Shown piece after piece: positions 26,478 through 45,100 of a DNA stretch of 64,000 nucleotides. How positions within the stretch are numbered: the stretch's first letter is position 1; each line of letters starts with the position of its first letter. Below the pieces are notes generated by a model. That model did not search any database. It was not told the origin of the DNA and saw nothing but the letters and a program-made list of their open reading frames with translations. Location: the NCBI RefSeq assembly GCF_022458985.1, contig NC_061789.1, positions 4,691,501 to 4,755,500 on the forward strand. The letters run 5' to 3'. The position numbers and the translations under genes are program-made. The stretch comes from Mugil cephalus. Taxonomy: Eukaryota; Chordata; Actinopteri; Mugiliformes; Mugilidae.

Positions 26478-28131
26478 GATGACCAGCGGGTTTGTTAGGC
26501 TGCATGAATTAAGCCCACAAGATGTAATATGCTATAAAAGTTTTTACATTTATGCTTCATAATTGTTTTTCAAAACCCCAAAGGACACAACGGTAATTAC
26601 GTTCATAAAAATTGTCTTTCCTGTAAAGAGATAATAGGATTGAATTATGTGCCACAGATGTCAGGTCATACCTGTATTTGTCTGAAGAGTCTCTGTGCAG
26701 CTGTCAGAGTCTGTGAAATGTTGTTGTGAGGAGGGGTTGCAGTCTTTGGCCTGAGTCTGTGTAGCCTTTCTCACAAGATGTGTGACTGACGCCTCGTTTT
26801 GTTTGCTGTTTTTTTTTTAACTGTGTGTGTGGGTGGGTACACCATCAGATTGAGGACATTTTGGCCGTTTCCTGTTTTATTTTGTCAGGTTTCTATGTTT
26901 CCTGTCTGTCTCGCCTCGTGTTTCACGTCACGATTAAATCTTGTATCGTGTTTTGTATTTCCTGTTTTATTTTATCAAGTTCTGGATTTCCTGTCTGTGT
27001 TTCCTCGTGTGTCCCTTGATTGTTCATTGGTTTCACCCCTGATGATTGTCCTCATGCGTCTCGCCTGTGTGTTGTCATCCCCGAGCCCTCTTGTGTATTT
27101 ATAACCCTGCCTTCCCTTCGTTCGTTGTTGCATCGTTGCAAAACATGGATCGTTGCTCCATGTTTCCACGTTCCTTGTTTTCCGAGCCACGCCGATGATT
27201 CTTTTTGATTTTTGTATGTTGGATCTTCCTGCTATGCCTGCAGCGCCCTTTCTTTGATTTCATTAAATGCCTTTTTGTTGGAACTCCCTGCCCCATCTCT
27301 TGTCCTGCAGTTGGGTCCTACCTTTAAACCTTCATACCTGACAGTGTGAACCCTCAGAATAGCAACTTTAATTGAAAAATTGAAGTAAATTTCTTCAATT
27401 TAATTTTTTGCACTTTGCTAATTCATCCTGTGGGCCAGATTAGACCCTCTTGTGGGCCGTATGTTTGCGACCTGTGCTGTATCACCTCCAGATTCAACAT
27501 CCTGTGGATTCAAACCTTCTCATGCATGACCTTGTTGGCTTGATGAAACGAGTAGCCTGTTTGAGTTTGAGTTAGGAGTGGTTTTTAGTAGTTTGTCGTA
27601 ACGTGACCCTTCTCTTCTGATCTTTCTCATCAGCATAGCCGCAGCTCTCTAGATGTCTTGCTGTGTTTGTACCATTTTGAGGCTGTTCAAGAGTCTTATG
27701 GTTTGCACTTGTGCTATTATTGACTCTGAGAGATTAACTTCACAAATATATTTGATGCCTATCTGTGCATCACATAAAGAGGCTATTTCCCCTTTCCATT
27801 CTGGACATAAATAGAACAAATTAGATACATATTATTCTGGTTTACTAATGTAACATTATACATTTTAACGGAATTTTTACAGAAAATGTTCTTTTTTTAC
27901 TCTGTGTTCAGACAAAAAAAAAGAAGAAGCAGAAATTGAACACTGCTGCTAAAATATAAAACATAGAAGCTTGGTTATGGAAAACAGTTGGTTGGCTAGG
28001 TAAAAGAATCTACTTCTACATGAATTTCAGAAAACTGGTCCCAAAATTGAAGCGAAGAATGCGTCGAGTTACACCACTGGTAGTTGAGTTTCAAATGACA
28101 GCAGCAGAGTAGGTTTGGAAACCTCTTCTTC
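26478..28131. other. Spacer between tetraspanin genes 1 and 2
   Basis: It contains a repeat at about 26,840-27,345 with LTR-like composition, a TATTTATAA string and an ATTAAA signal. A hAT-like fragment lies near 27,420-27,480. At 27,475-27,880 the sequence has counterparts near 31,940-32,030, 32,970-33,030 and 33,470-33,540, so it is duplicated 3' flank of the tetraspanin genes. No coding exon was recognised. Confidence 0.5.
26840..27345 (+). mobile_element. Possible solo LTR or retroposon fragment
   Basis: Repeated 'tttcctgttttattttgtca'-type phrases precede a TATTTATAACC string, and 'cattaaatgcctttttg' precedes 'cctgcagttgggtcctacc'. This order of a TATA-like box, an ATTAAA signal and a terminal sequence resembles gypsy-type LTRs in fish. 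A similar phrase set occurs at 30,800-31,100. No flanking duplication was verified. Confidence 0.35.
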
Positions 28132-30180
28132 TCATTGTCCAGAACGATCCTGTTGCTTAATGAGGACGAGGCTGCAAATCAGAGCTCCGACCTTTGGGAA
28201 ATCAGTGAATGGAAGAACAAAAACATTAAAGAAAAGTTGAGAGTGGGGTTAGGAGTGATGTATGGGTAAGACTTAAAAAGGGCTTAGTATGAGCCATTGG
28301 TAAGTAGGATTCATTTTAAAAGGGGACATTTGAAGTAGTGTGGGTAATTAGTATGCTAGGTTTCTGAATAAAAAATAAAGTTTTGTGGGGAACAGTATCA
28401 TTATGTAAAGGTTGAAGTTTGAAATGGAAATATGTAATGTTTAATTAAAAGATTAATGGTATGAGTTGTCAGTTAACCAGAGGATTAATACATTGGTGAA
28501 GCCACTGATTTGCCATCTTGGTTTGTCTTTGACTGCATTTGATCAGGTACAAAAAGAATTAGAGGACCCTAAGCTCAGACCTGCGTACGATCTGACCTAC
28601 TATCAAAGAGACTACAATCAGTTCCTCTAATAATAAACTTCCTTCATGGTGTAACATGCAGCATTTGCTTACCAGAAAAGCTCCAATTTGGTCAAAATCG
28701 TCCTTCACCACTGATGCATGAGTCTCAAAGATTTTTATAATGAGCACTGGACAACTCTGTAGGGCAACAGAAGAAGTACACAGACCTTGGGTTTGAGTCA
28801 AATACATGCAGTACATTACACAAAAACATTATTTCTTGGCACCAACTTACAGGCATAGCAAGACTCTCCATCAAGTTTTTTGGTCGTGGACAGGTCTGTT
28901 TAACAAACTCTATTAGTGAGACTCCTGTTATTCCACAGCAATGAAACTGGAGTCCAGGCAGAGAGGAAAAAAAGAGGTTAAACACCAATAATGCTTTAAT
29001 TTTTTTTTTTGTTTTCATTCATAATTTCGTTCTCATGTTTGACGTTTAGCATTGCATCATCAAAACTCCGTATGTAAGACAAACTGAAATTGTGTTGAAT
29101 AAGAGAATGACAGTTAAACACACGTGATGTTTGTCAGTTTAAAAGCTGCATTTTTCAAGTCAAAGCAGCCACAGTTGTTTTGATCTGAGCGTTTTGATTT
29201 TATACGACTGCCCTTTTCACCCCTGGGGAAAGTTATCAATAAACAGTAGATGTGCAGGAAGTTAAACTTTAGGCTCACCAAGTCTTGGATGAATGCAAGA
29301 GTGATGCCAACGGCTTGGTCTCCAGTGACTGCATATACAATGTATGCCGCTGGATAGAACTCGACCAGGAAATTGCTAGCCTTGGAAAAAAAAAAAGCAC
29401 ATAGTCATGGATATTCACATTTGATTGTCTTACATCACTTTTCCTCGTCTTCCTCCTGTTCCAGTTGCTTCTCACCTCACCTCATCACGCTGGTAATAAG
29501 CAAAGTCCCCGGCAGCAAATGCAGCTCCAGACAGACAGCCCAGAAGGACAGCAAACTGGAAGGACAGGAGAAGATACTAGATAAGACAGGATAAAATAGG
29601 AAAACAACAACAACAACCACAAAAACAACTCACCCATTCCAGAGCCCCTTTACTGCCATTGTAGACGCCCTTTTTTCCAATCCAAGCACTAACCACCAAC
29701 AGTAACCCAAGACCCATCATTGATTCCACACCTGATTAAGAAGAAAAAATTAAATTAAATAAGAAGCAAAAAACTATTATGCAACATCTGCACCAACCTG
29801 TCTTAAATCCATTTGAGCTGGAACCCTCATTTTTAAAGAAGTACTGTTTAGTGTTGTCACTGAACCGTAGCTGCACTCCGAGCCACAGGATGTAGAAGCC
29901 CCACAGCTGCAAAACAAGAAATAAAATGGTGAAGGAGTGCACTTCTGCAGTCGTTAAAAATCACTGTGCGACATTGTCACATCTGTCATCATGGATGGGC
30001 TTAGCTGCACCCAGACCAAGATGTAACCAGCCCCAGGTGTGATTGTGTTCACTTGGGAAAACAAAAACCCCACAGCCTTCTGTTTTTATCACATACTGGA
30101 TGTGAATGTAACAATATTCACAGTATTCAAGTGTCTTTAAGTGAAACTAACCTGATATAAACCATGGACGAACAGATGAA

Positions 30181-30223
<43 letters not shown>

Positions 30224-30341
30224 GCTCTGTTACTGTATCGCACAACAGTTTTTCGCCAAAAATCTGCACACTTACCCCAAAGATTGCAATGAAAAAATAG
30301 AGGATATATTTGCAGATGCAGCCACACACACCCTGAGTCAT
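28132..30341 (-). CDS. CD9-type tetraspanin, array gene 2 (229 aa)
   Basis: Eight exons: 30341-30276, 29906-29798, 29731-29634, 29555-29481, 29380-29279, 28946-28851, 28756-28673 and 28191-28132, with all phases consistent. The N-terminus is MTQGVCGCICKYILYFF. The large extracellular loop carries FHCCGITG, TCPRP and SCPV, keeping four cysteines. After TM2 the normal GC-containing motif is replaced by SAWIGKKGVYNGSK, which has no cysteine. TM3 is unusual, with Gly/Ala-rich LSGAAFAAGDFAY. Exon 7 lacks the smooth hydrophobic stretch seen in genes 1 and 4 (ASVVKDDFDQIGAFL), so TM4 is weak. The tail after LVLIKQQD is very short. It is an intact reading frame, but it diverges in positions the family usually conserves. 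It may have an altered function or be drifting. The gene is compact (2.2 kb). Confidence 0.82.
30182..30221 (+). repeat. (CA)n microsatellite
   Basis: An uninterrupted run of about 20 CA dinucleotides in intron 1 of tetraspanin gene 2. Confidence 0.95.
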
Positions 30342-30799
30342 GACGAACAGCGGTTTGTTGTTAGCAGGCTTGAAAGAAATCTGCGTTTAAAACACACACG
30401 CGTTCTGGTACATTTGTCTGTTTCTGCACGAAATCTCAAATTGCACAGCTGGAAGTGTGTAACCAGTGATTCCCTTTTCTTTAAACAAATAAATAAATAA
30501 TAAAAAAATAGCTTTGAAAGATGCGTGAGAACTATTAGAAACTCCGCAATAAATATCTGAACAGGTTAGAACTAAGTGTCAGAAGAAGAAGACAGATGAA
30601 AAGACAGGAAATGTGCTATGCCACCCACCACCACCCCACTCACAGGAAATTATGTGTTAGTAGAAGAATAAAAATATAAACACAGTGGTGTGATCTCTTT
30701 GCATGTTTGTCACAGCTAAATCTTTCAGAACAATCTCCAGCCATCTGTTCGTGACGACCTTAAGACTGTCTGTTGCTCGGCTTTTACTTGAGTTTTCCG

Positions 30800-31100
30800 T
30801 CATCGTCTCATTTCCTGTTTTATTTTGAAGTCTGTGTCCCATATCTGTCTTCCTGTCAAGTTTCCCGCTTGTGTGATTGTGTTCCCCAGCCCATGTCTTT
30901 CACCTGTGTCTCGTTATCTCCCTAGTGTGTGGCATATAAGCTGTGCTTCCCAGTCCTCCTATTTTCGTGTGTTCGCCGGATACCTGTACTGTTGCCTGAT
31001 TTTTGACCTCCCGGTTTTGACCCCTTTTTTTTTTTGGAATAAACTACCTTGGTTCAGCCAGAACCTTCCAACTCCATTGTTGTGTCGCCTTTGAGTTCCT
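30800..31100 (+). mobile_element. Possible LTR or retroposon fragment
   Basis: It begins 'catttcctgttttattttg', has a 'ggcatataagctgtgcttcc' TATA-like phrase, and ends in 'ggaataaactaccttggttc' and 'cgcctttgagttcctgaca'. The order of motifs is like the repeat at 26,840-27,345. Confidence 0.35.
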
Positions 31101-31400
31101 GACAGAACTTGGATTCTGCAGCAGGACAGTGATCAGAAACACACCAGTAAGTACATCTCTCAATGGCAGAAGGAAAACTAAATGAAGACTATTGGGATGC
31201 TGTGGCATGACTATAAAAAGGCGGTGCATGCTTGAAAACCCTCCACATGTGACTGGGCCAGCATTCCTACACCGTGCTGTAAATGACTCATTGCAAGTTA
31301 TCGCTTGATTGCAGTTGTTAAGGACGGCCCAACCCGTTATTAGGTTCAAGGGGTAATCACTTTTTCGCACAGGGCCATGTAGGTCACCAATTTAGTTTTT
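31100..31400 (+). pseudogene. Tc1-like transposase 3' relic (family B)
   Basis: Read with frame changes, it gives ILQQDSDQKHTSKYISQW, matching the second-aspartate box of Tc1-like transposases. After a deletion it reads 'WHDYKKAVHA' and then 'LIAVVKDGPTRY', the usual C-terminal end. Stops interrupt the frame. The catalytic glutamate region is deleted. Confidence 0.7.
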
Positions 31401-31499
31401 ACCTAAATAACAACCTTCATTTAAAAACTGTATGTTGTGATCTTTGGCTAATATTTAAAATTGTGCAGTTGTTCCTAAATTGTGTTTTTTGTGTGTGTC

Positions 31500-31690
31500 T
31501 GTGTCAGGCTGCATCCTGCTGGGGATGGCTGCTGCCATCAAGGAGTGTCATTGCTGTGGGGTGGTTGTGCCTGGTCTGGTGTGGTCTAGGTGAGTGCTGC
31601 ATGTCTAAGTAACATCCACATCAATGAATTCCAGGTCCAAAAGTTTTCCAGTAGTACACCCAAATTTTTCATCTGTCAGGATGAAAATGT
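31500..31690. mobile_element. Family-A Tc1-like fragment
   Basis: It shares 'atcaaggagtgtcattgctg' and 'agtaacatccacatcaatga' with the copies at 19.7 and 38.7 kb. It is truncated with no clear terminal repeats. Confidence 0.6.
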
Positions 31691-33624
31691 CGCGCTTCCC
31701 ACTTCCCGCAATAAGCCATCCAAATATTTGTCACATGGACTTGGAGATTTGTCATCTGCCCTTTAATGATACTGTACATCTCCACATCCCAGTGATGTTC
31801 AAAAAAACAAACAAAACACAGCTTTTTAATGTCATTCAACCATAAACATGAAGTACCATATAACAGCAGTGGTCAGTGCAATGTCATATTGCAGACAGTA
31901 CAGTACAGATTGGTAAGTAAGGTACAGAGCAGGTCATTGGTGATGCTGTATCACCTCCACGTTCGACATCCTCTTGATTCAAACCTTCTCATACATGACC
32001 TTCTTCGCATGATGAAAACTGTAGTCTTGAGGATCTAGCAGATACACCATTTAAATATCATTAGAGTTTTGCAGAAAAAACATCTGCACTATTGGATAGT
32101 CCTACAACAAACCAGAGCCAATTAGTTGTAAACTAATTCATTTCCCCTGCACTCGGATAACATGTATGACTCCATAAAGTCTGACCAAATAGCTTTATTG
32201 GTATTGGCCTGGAGCGTTATCAGTTTCCAACGGAGAGACTCTAGACCGTCTTTCCTGCACAAACAAAATAAAAATCTGGTCTGGGGTCCAGGTTTCTTTT
32301 AGTTTGATCGACCCGCCTTGCTGGTCTTTTGAGAGTTGCATGCCTGTTTTTTCCCTCCCACTCGTACATCATCACATTGCCGTTATCGTAAGATTTAAGC
32401 GTGCTGGAGCACTGAGGTAAACAATGGACGTCAATGTTAGCGTTGCTGTTTTGTGCACTGCAATTTTAAACACAGTCTTGCATGTGCAGTTCACGTCGGT
32501 ATTCCCCAATCGGTGGGATTTCCCGAGCATGACGTAAGGCTAATTTGTGTATGCGCTTCCATTTAAGATCATGTAGCTACACATTTGATGTGTTTGATTG
32601 AAAGAAATGGGAGAAAAAAAAAATCTCTGGTCTTCAGAGATCAGTCTTGCGGAGATCAGCAGCAACATTGATCTTATGGGAGTAGACCTAAACTTTGCCC
32701 TGTTTTGAGATCTCGAGTTTCTACAGCTACAGTCCGATAGGCTGCACAGAGACAAAATCAGAACGCACAGGCAGGTACATCAACGTCATCAGGTAAATGA
32801 GGACGCAGGATCCGTTTCACACTGCAGGTGAGCTGAGACGTAAAACTCCCTTGTGGCTTGAAGGATCATTTTGCCTTGGGAAGAAATGCCGGCATCAACG
32901 CTTTGACGCTGCCTATAACCCAAGACAACACAGGAATTCTGTGTAGTGTGAAAGGGGCTCAAGACATTTCAGTACGCATGGCTGCAGCTCACTAGATGTC
33001 TTACTGTTTTTGCACCATTTTGAGCCTGAGCAAAGGCAATTTTGTGAAGTCTGTAATGTAAAGCACAAAAGAAAAAGGCTAGACAGCATTTCTTTTACAT
33101 CATTGGCATGGTGTGTACTTCCGCCGTTATTGACCTTCTGAGAGAAATGATATGGTACATCACATATCGTGTCTATTTTTCCTTCCCATTTTGAGATTAA
33201 GTAACTATATATATTTTTTAAAAGCATTTGTCGTATGTTTGTTTGTCCTCATGGATCCATATGGTTTGAGCAATGAAATGAAGACTCATTAACATCACAG
33301 AACAACACATGAGCAATCAAAGGCGTTCAGCTGTTTGCTCTCCAAACAGGACACCTTATGTTTAATTGGAATAAAATCAAACCAGCATTTACAGAAATGT
33401 CCATACAGCTGTTTTAAAAGTCTACAGAATATTTCTATCACACTTTATTTTCTTGCCAGTCCTGAGGTCTTTCTGGACATAAACAGAACAGATAAACATT
33501 TTTTCTGGTTTACCAGCGTAACATAACTTTTAATGTGATTTGAATTCACCTATGAAAGAAATCTGGTCCCAAAACTGAAGCGAAGAAGAAGTTGAAATAC
33601 AGTACTGCTAGTTGAGTTTCCTTC

Positions 33625-39870
<6,246 letters not shown>

Positions 39871-42147
39871 GAAGAGCAGCGGTTTGTTCCTTTTAAGGCT
39901 TGAAGAAAATCCTATGCTCTGGTTCGTTTGTCTGCTTCTGCATGGAATCTCAAACTGCGCAGCTGGAAGTATGCATCCAGTGACTCTTTTTTTAAAAAAA
40001 ATAAAAGACCAAAGAAAGATGAAGAAAGACCAAAGAAATGTTAGAAATCCCCAAGAAATATCTGAACCTGTTAGAACTGAGCGTCACCACCCAGCTTAGA
40101 ACCAAGAAGAGGGAGGAAAAGACAGGAAATGTATGGAGCCAACTCTCCTCCCTCCTCTCCGGTTCCCACTAACAGGAAACTAATAGAAGTGTTAATAGAA
40201 GAACATTTACACAAACCAGATGTGCATTATTACGTGCACATATCATGCATGTTATGTGTACATTGATCAGGCATAACATTATGACCTATGTCCTAATACT
40301 AGATTAGCTACAACTTTATTGTCATCAGTTTTAGCATCTAACATAAGTGTAGTAAGAAGTATGTGCATGTAGCATAAATAGTTCATAAGTGGTACAGGTT
40401 AGTTTTATAGCATATGGACAATATTTACAGACGAAAACCTATGTACAGGTGAGACCATATATACATGTGAGTGAGCAAGATGTACACAATAATTGATTGG
40501 GGTAGTTTGAACATATTATACAGATGGATTTGTTAAATGTACGTAGACTATAAACAGTTTTGGTCTGTTCCCATAAAAACCAATCTCTAAAGGACAGACA
40601 TTTTTGTTCATTTTTTATTTTTATTTTTTTAAATCATACAAATGTGTTGTTACACTATCGTTAATGGAAGCACATAGGTTAATTAGTCCAACTTCATGTT
40701 TGAGAAACTGGACCCATTGGGGAATGCATGTGCGACTGTGTTTATATAGAGTTGTATAGTGACATCCTACACTTTTCCAACGATCATTGCAACAAGCAAT
40801 CTGCAAGCTGCTCCACATCTGAGGAGAAGAAGAGATTTGGTGTCAGTTATCGGGCACTGTGCGCAACACAGTGATTTATTTTAATATCAGCAGCCTTTTG
40901 AAAGAGCAAGGGTTTGACCGGTCCACTCTTCAGATCATCAACAAACTGAAAGCTTTTAAAAAAATAATAATACACTGCTGTTTACCTGCAATGTATGTGA
41001 TGACATATTAGAGGAGGAAAAAAAAGGCAAGCAACTCTCACAGCGATAGGTCCGAACCAGGACTTCTGGCGATGTGAAAGCGCACCAAATGCGAGTCGAC
41101 CCACATTTGTCAAAAAATATTCAATGTTTTTCACTTCTCCGCAGAATGTCCTGTCTGGTTGGTGCATGGTATTTTGGTTTTAATTAAAAAGACGAGTACG
41201 GCATCAAAAGCAATCAGGAAGTCTGAACAGTCTCTTTCTGTAGCATATAGAGGATGCCAGGTTGAAAAATTTGGAGCAACAATGTATGGTATGTAATGAA
41301 TCAATAGACATTTTAAGATTTGAATATTTTATTAAATCAAGCCTACAAGTAATGATACACGAGCAGTTCAAGGCATTCAGCTGTTTGCACGCTAAACAGG
41401 ACACTATGTTTGAAGTGGTCACAGAACCATAAGGAATGAAAGCTAAACGTGTTTTTTTTTTTTTTTCTTTTCTTCAACATCACACCAGCATTTATAGAAA
41501 GGCAGAACGTAACGGCTTACAGCTCGCGAGCATTCCCTTTGAGATACTCACACACAAAATCTGTTTCACAGCCTCTTAAATGTAACCTGCAGAATGTTTT
41601 TTGGTTTTTTTTGGCCAGTCCTGTGGCCTTTCTGGACATAAATATTACAAATTTAAACATTACTCCAGTGTAGCGGCATACCTCTAAGTATAGAACAACA
41701 TTGCTTATTACTACACCCCAACAAGGCACCAGATGAGCACACTGAACACTGTCATTTGAACTTGTCTACGACAGAAGCTTATGAAAGAAATTTAATGCAA
41801 ATGATCCCTTTTAGATTTTTACCACAGTGTTATTTGTCAGTGAGTGTTAAATTCCTTTATATGCGGATTTAAAAAAAAGCTTAAAGTGCTAAAAAAAACA
41901 CACACACACAAAAAAAACAAAACCTACAGAACACTGCATTATTAAAATGAAAGAAATGATCTTTAGGAGGAGAAACAAAGGCTGAATATGTTCCCTAATT
42001 TGCAAAAAATGCAATTTAACACAAATTTAGTACCAAAACAGGAATGGTTCAAGAGTTCACATACACAGGACAGACTGTAAACACTGATACCCTCGCTGAC
42101 TCTCCATTCGTGGCCTTTGTCCGTTGCAAACCTCCCATTTTCCCCTC
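39871..42147. other. Spacer between tetraspanin genes 3 and 4
   Basis: It holds a family-A terminal fragment near 40,260-40,295, T and A tracts, and a segment near 41,625-41,690 matching the 3' flanks of genes 2 and 3 ('cctttctggacataaat'). The part nearest 42,147 is probably the 3' UTR of array gene 4. No coding exon was recognised. Confidence 0.45.
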
Positions 42148-45100
42148 TCAGTACACGGTGGAGTAGTACGTGGTGATCTGCTGATGGGTCCTCTTCAGCT
42201 GCTTCAGGAGGACGATGGTGCAGACCAGGGCCGTGATCTGCGATTCGGACACAGAAGTAGGAGGGGAAGTAAAGAGTGGGGATGGGACAAAGAGCTCGAC
42301 CTCCTCACTATCACCTCACAGGGTTGAACCAGCCACAGAATAGAACAGGCCCCGTGCTATCAGTGTGCACATGAAAAGCTTGTGTGAAATGTTCAGTGAG
42401 GAAATCAGAAGTAGTTTCTTTTAAGCGGAGGAACATCAGACCTGGTATTAGCATTAGCCCTGAGGGATCAGATGGCAAGTGGTCAGATTGGAGTGTCGCA
42501 TCGTTTGAGAGGGCTCACTGGGACATGGATGAACTGACTATTGATAGAGTCATGAAGAGTCATGCAAGAAGAGTGTAACTCGGACAATGGGGACGTTCAT
42601 ATGCAGAAAAAAGGCATAAACCAACCAATGAGTCAAAAGAAATCTCTTAATCAAAAGTTAAAAAAACAAACAAAAAACAATCCACCAATCAGTACTGAGG
42701 AAATACATACGGCCCGTGGACCAAAACCGGTCCCTCAGATGGTCTAATCTGTGCCAAACCATGCACTTGCAAAGTGCAAAAATTTACTGCTATTCCTATG
42801 TTGTCCACTAGGGGCAGCTCTGTTTTACTAACACTGAGACCCAGGACTAAACAACAGATGGCGGCCATGTACACATGTTCTTCTTGACGTTGAGTTTATT
42901 CAATGTAAACATTCTCCTAATTTGCTTCTTTGCACTAAACAAATGTAAAAACTGTAGAATTGTTATTATTTATAGTTTATCATGTTATATTATGCTACTG
43001 GACCAGGCCCCCTTGAGATCAAATTGGGCTGCGTGAGGCCCCCAAACAAAAATGACTTTGTGACTATGCCAATTTAACTACAGACGGCTAATTAACACGT
43101 TAGGAATATAATCTACACATACTGAGTGTTTGCTTGTTAGTTTTTTCTCTTCTCTGACGATCATTCTTTTGTTTTTTGTTGTTTTTTGTGAATGGCAAAT
43201 GGTGAGTTGACTAGGTGGTCTGTCATTACGGTCAGGATGCCCATGTGTGTGTTCACAAAATCGGTCCGAGACCATGTGGTCTCTGGACAGATGAGTACCC
43301 AGAAACCACGCTGGAGATCCGGACCACACATGCTGACGTCTACTGGAAATGTACAATGATTCAAACTTCTTGGTAACATGTGATTGCCTGGAAGTTGCCT
43401 TGTTTTGTGGGATCATTACCTGGAAAGAAAGCCAGGACTGCTAAGAACTTATTTTTTTCCTTTCTCAGTTACTAAAAAACAATGATATATATTTCTTTGC
43501 ATTACATTTGTCATTCTCATCTCAGCTGCTTGGTGAGTTTAATTCACCAAGAATTTGATAATTTCACCACAGATTTTTCTCTAGTGATATTAATTATGTT
43601 TAGGATTAATAACGTATTCATCTATCTGTTGACTCACGGTCAGACTGAACTTGTCCTGGGCGAAATAATAATAAAAATAATACAAAAGCAAAAGTGAGTG
43701 ATCAGATCCTCCTAATTTTGAATTAAACTTATCTTGAGTTTGATCCCTCCAGACACACGCTAATACCAGATCTGAGCAGGGCTATAATGTTGATGATTGA
43801 TTTTAAAGGTGTTGTGGGGTGGATTTTTTTTCCTTTGAACTCCACTGAAGACATTTTGCTAGCAGTGACCACACCAAGAAGAAGTGAGTTAGATCCCTAT
43901 TCCTAAATCCCAAGCATCCCGGAGCACAATAAGATAAGCAACGACAGAAGACGTGAAAGCGCACACTTAAGTCTGGACCGCGGGGAGGGTAACCGCAGAG
44001 AGGGGGGTGAAGACAACCGGGTCCTGGTAGGGGTAGGGGTAGGGGTAGGGTTTGGCTTCAAAGGCATGCTGAGGGGGCGGGAGGCTAGCCGGAGCCGGAG
44101 CCGGGGCTTGAATGGTTTGAGTCAGGATGATGTGGCGAGAAGCTGAAGCAGATCGTTGTATTTGTTTAGTAAGCACGGCGCTGCAAATCATAGCTATGAT
44201 CTTTAGAAGAAGGAAAATGTTACCCACAAAAAAAGAAGGTGTTAAGGGAAGGAGGGAAGGGGTAGGTATTAATTAGGAAAGATAAAGGGGAGCAGGGGGT
44301 TAGAACATAGTCATTAACTTATGCACAACAAGGGCAACCGACAAAATAAAGCTTGCGAAATTTTTCCTCTCTAGTCCCCGTAAAGGTTGTTGCACACACC
44401 GCAAGAAAAGAGACGTTTGAGTGAGTTGCATAAAAATAACTGCAATGGATGCATCAACTTCCTTTACATTTGTCATGATCTAATCATTTCCTACCAGAAG
44501 AGCTCCGGTTCCAACGAAGAGGCCCAACACCAGAGATGCTTTGCTTTCAAAAGCATTTGCGATCAGGTTGGGACAACTCTGTAGGCGAAACAGGAAGAAG
44601 AGGAGGAGGAGGAGGACAGGGAAAAAAAAACACACGAGTAGGTTGATGAGGTTCATTATGTCTCATTTTTAAGACGCAATGCTGCTAAATGACACATCTG
44701 ATGATGCTTCTGAAGGAAACGCAGTCGAAACTGTCAAGTAACAAAACATCTCCTTAAAACTTGATGTCTGAAGATAAGAAAACATAGCGCATATCATAAA
44801 AAAACCTGCGAGTGTACTGCAGACAAATAAATATGAGTCAAACCCATTGCACCCGCTCCGACTTACAGGCATGGCAATGTGCTCCAAGAAACCATCCGGC
44901 TTGGGACACGTCTCTTTAACCATTTCAATCAAGGAGACTCCTGTGATTCCGCAGCAGTGGAGCTGCAGAGAGGAAAACAGGTTAACATGTTGATTTCAGA
45001 TACCGAGTAGCTTCAGTCTGATTTGAGTCAGTAGATATTTCAGTTTCAAAATGACAGTAATGTGATCAGTGGTTCTGGAGATTTGTGGCATTTCAGCAAT

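Larger units (their letters stand above)
30342..33624. other. Spacer between tetraspanin genes 2 and 3
   Basis: It contains an LTR-like fragment (30,800-31,100), a Tc1-like transposase relic (31,100-31,400), a family-A Tc1-like fragment (31,500-31,690) and duplicated 3' flank segments (31,940-32,030, 32,970-33,030 and 33,470-33,600). TTTATT at 33,444-33,449 could be the polyadenylation signal of array gene 3. No coding exon was recognised. Confidence 0.5.
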
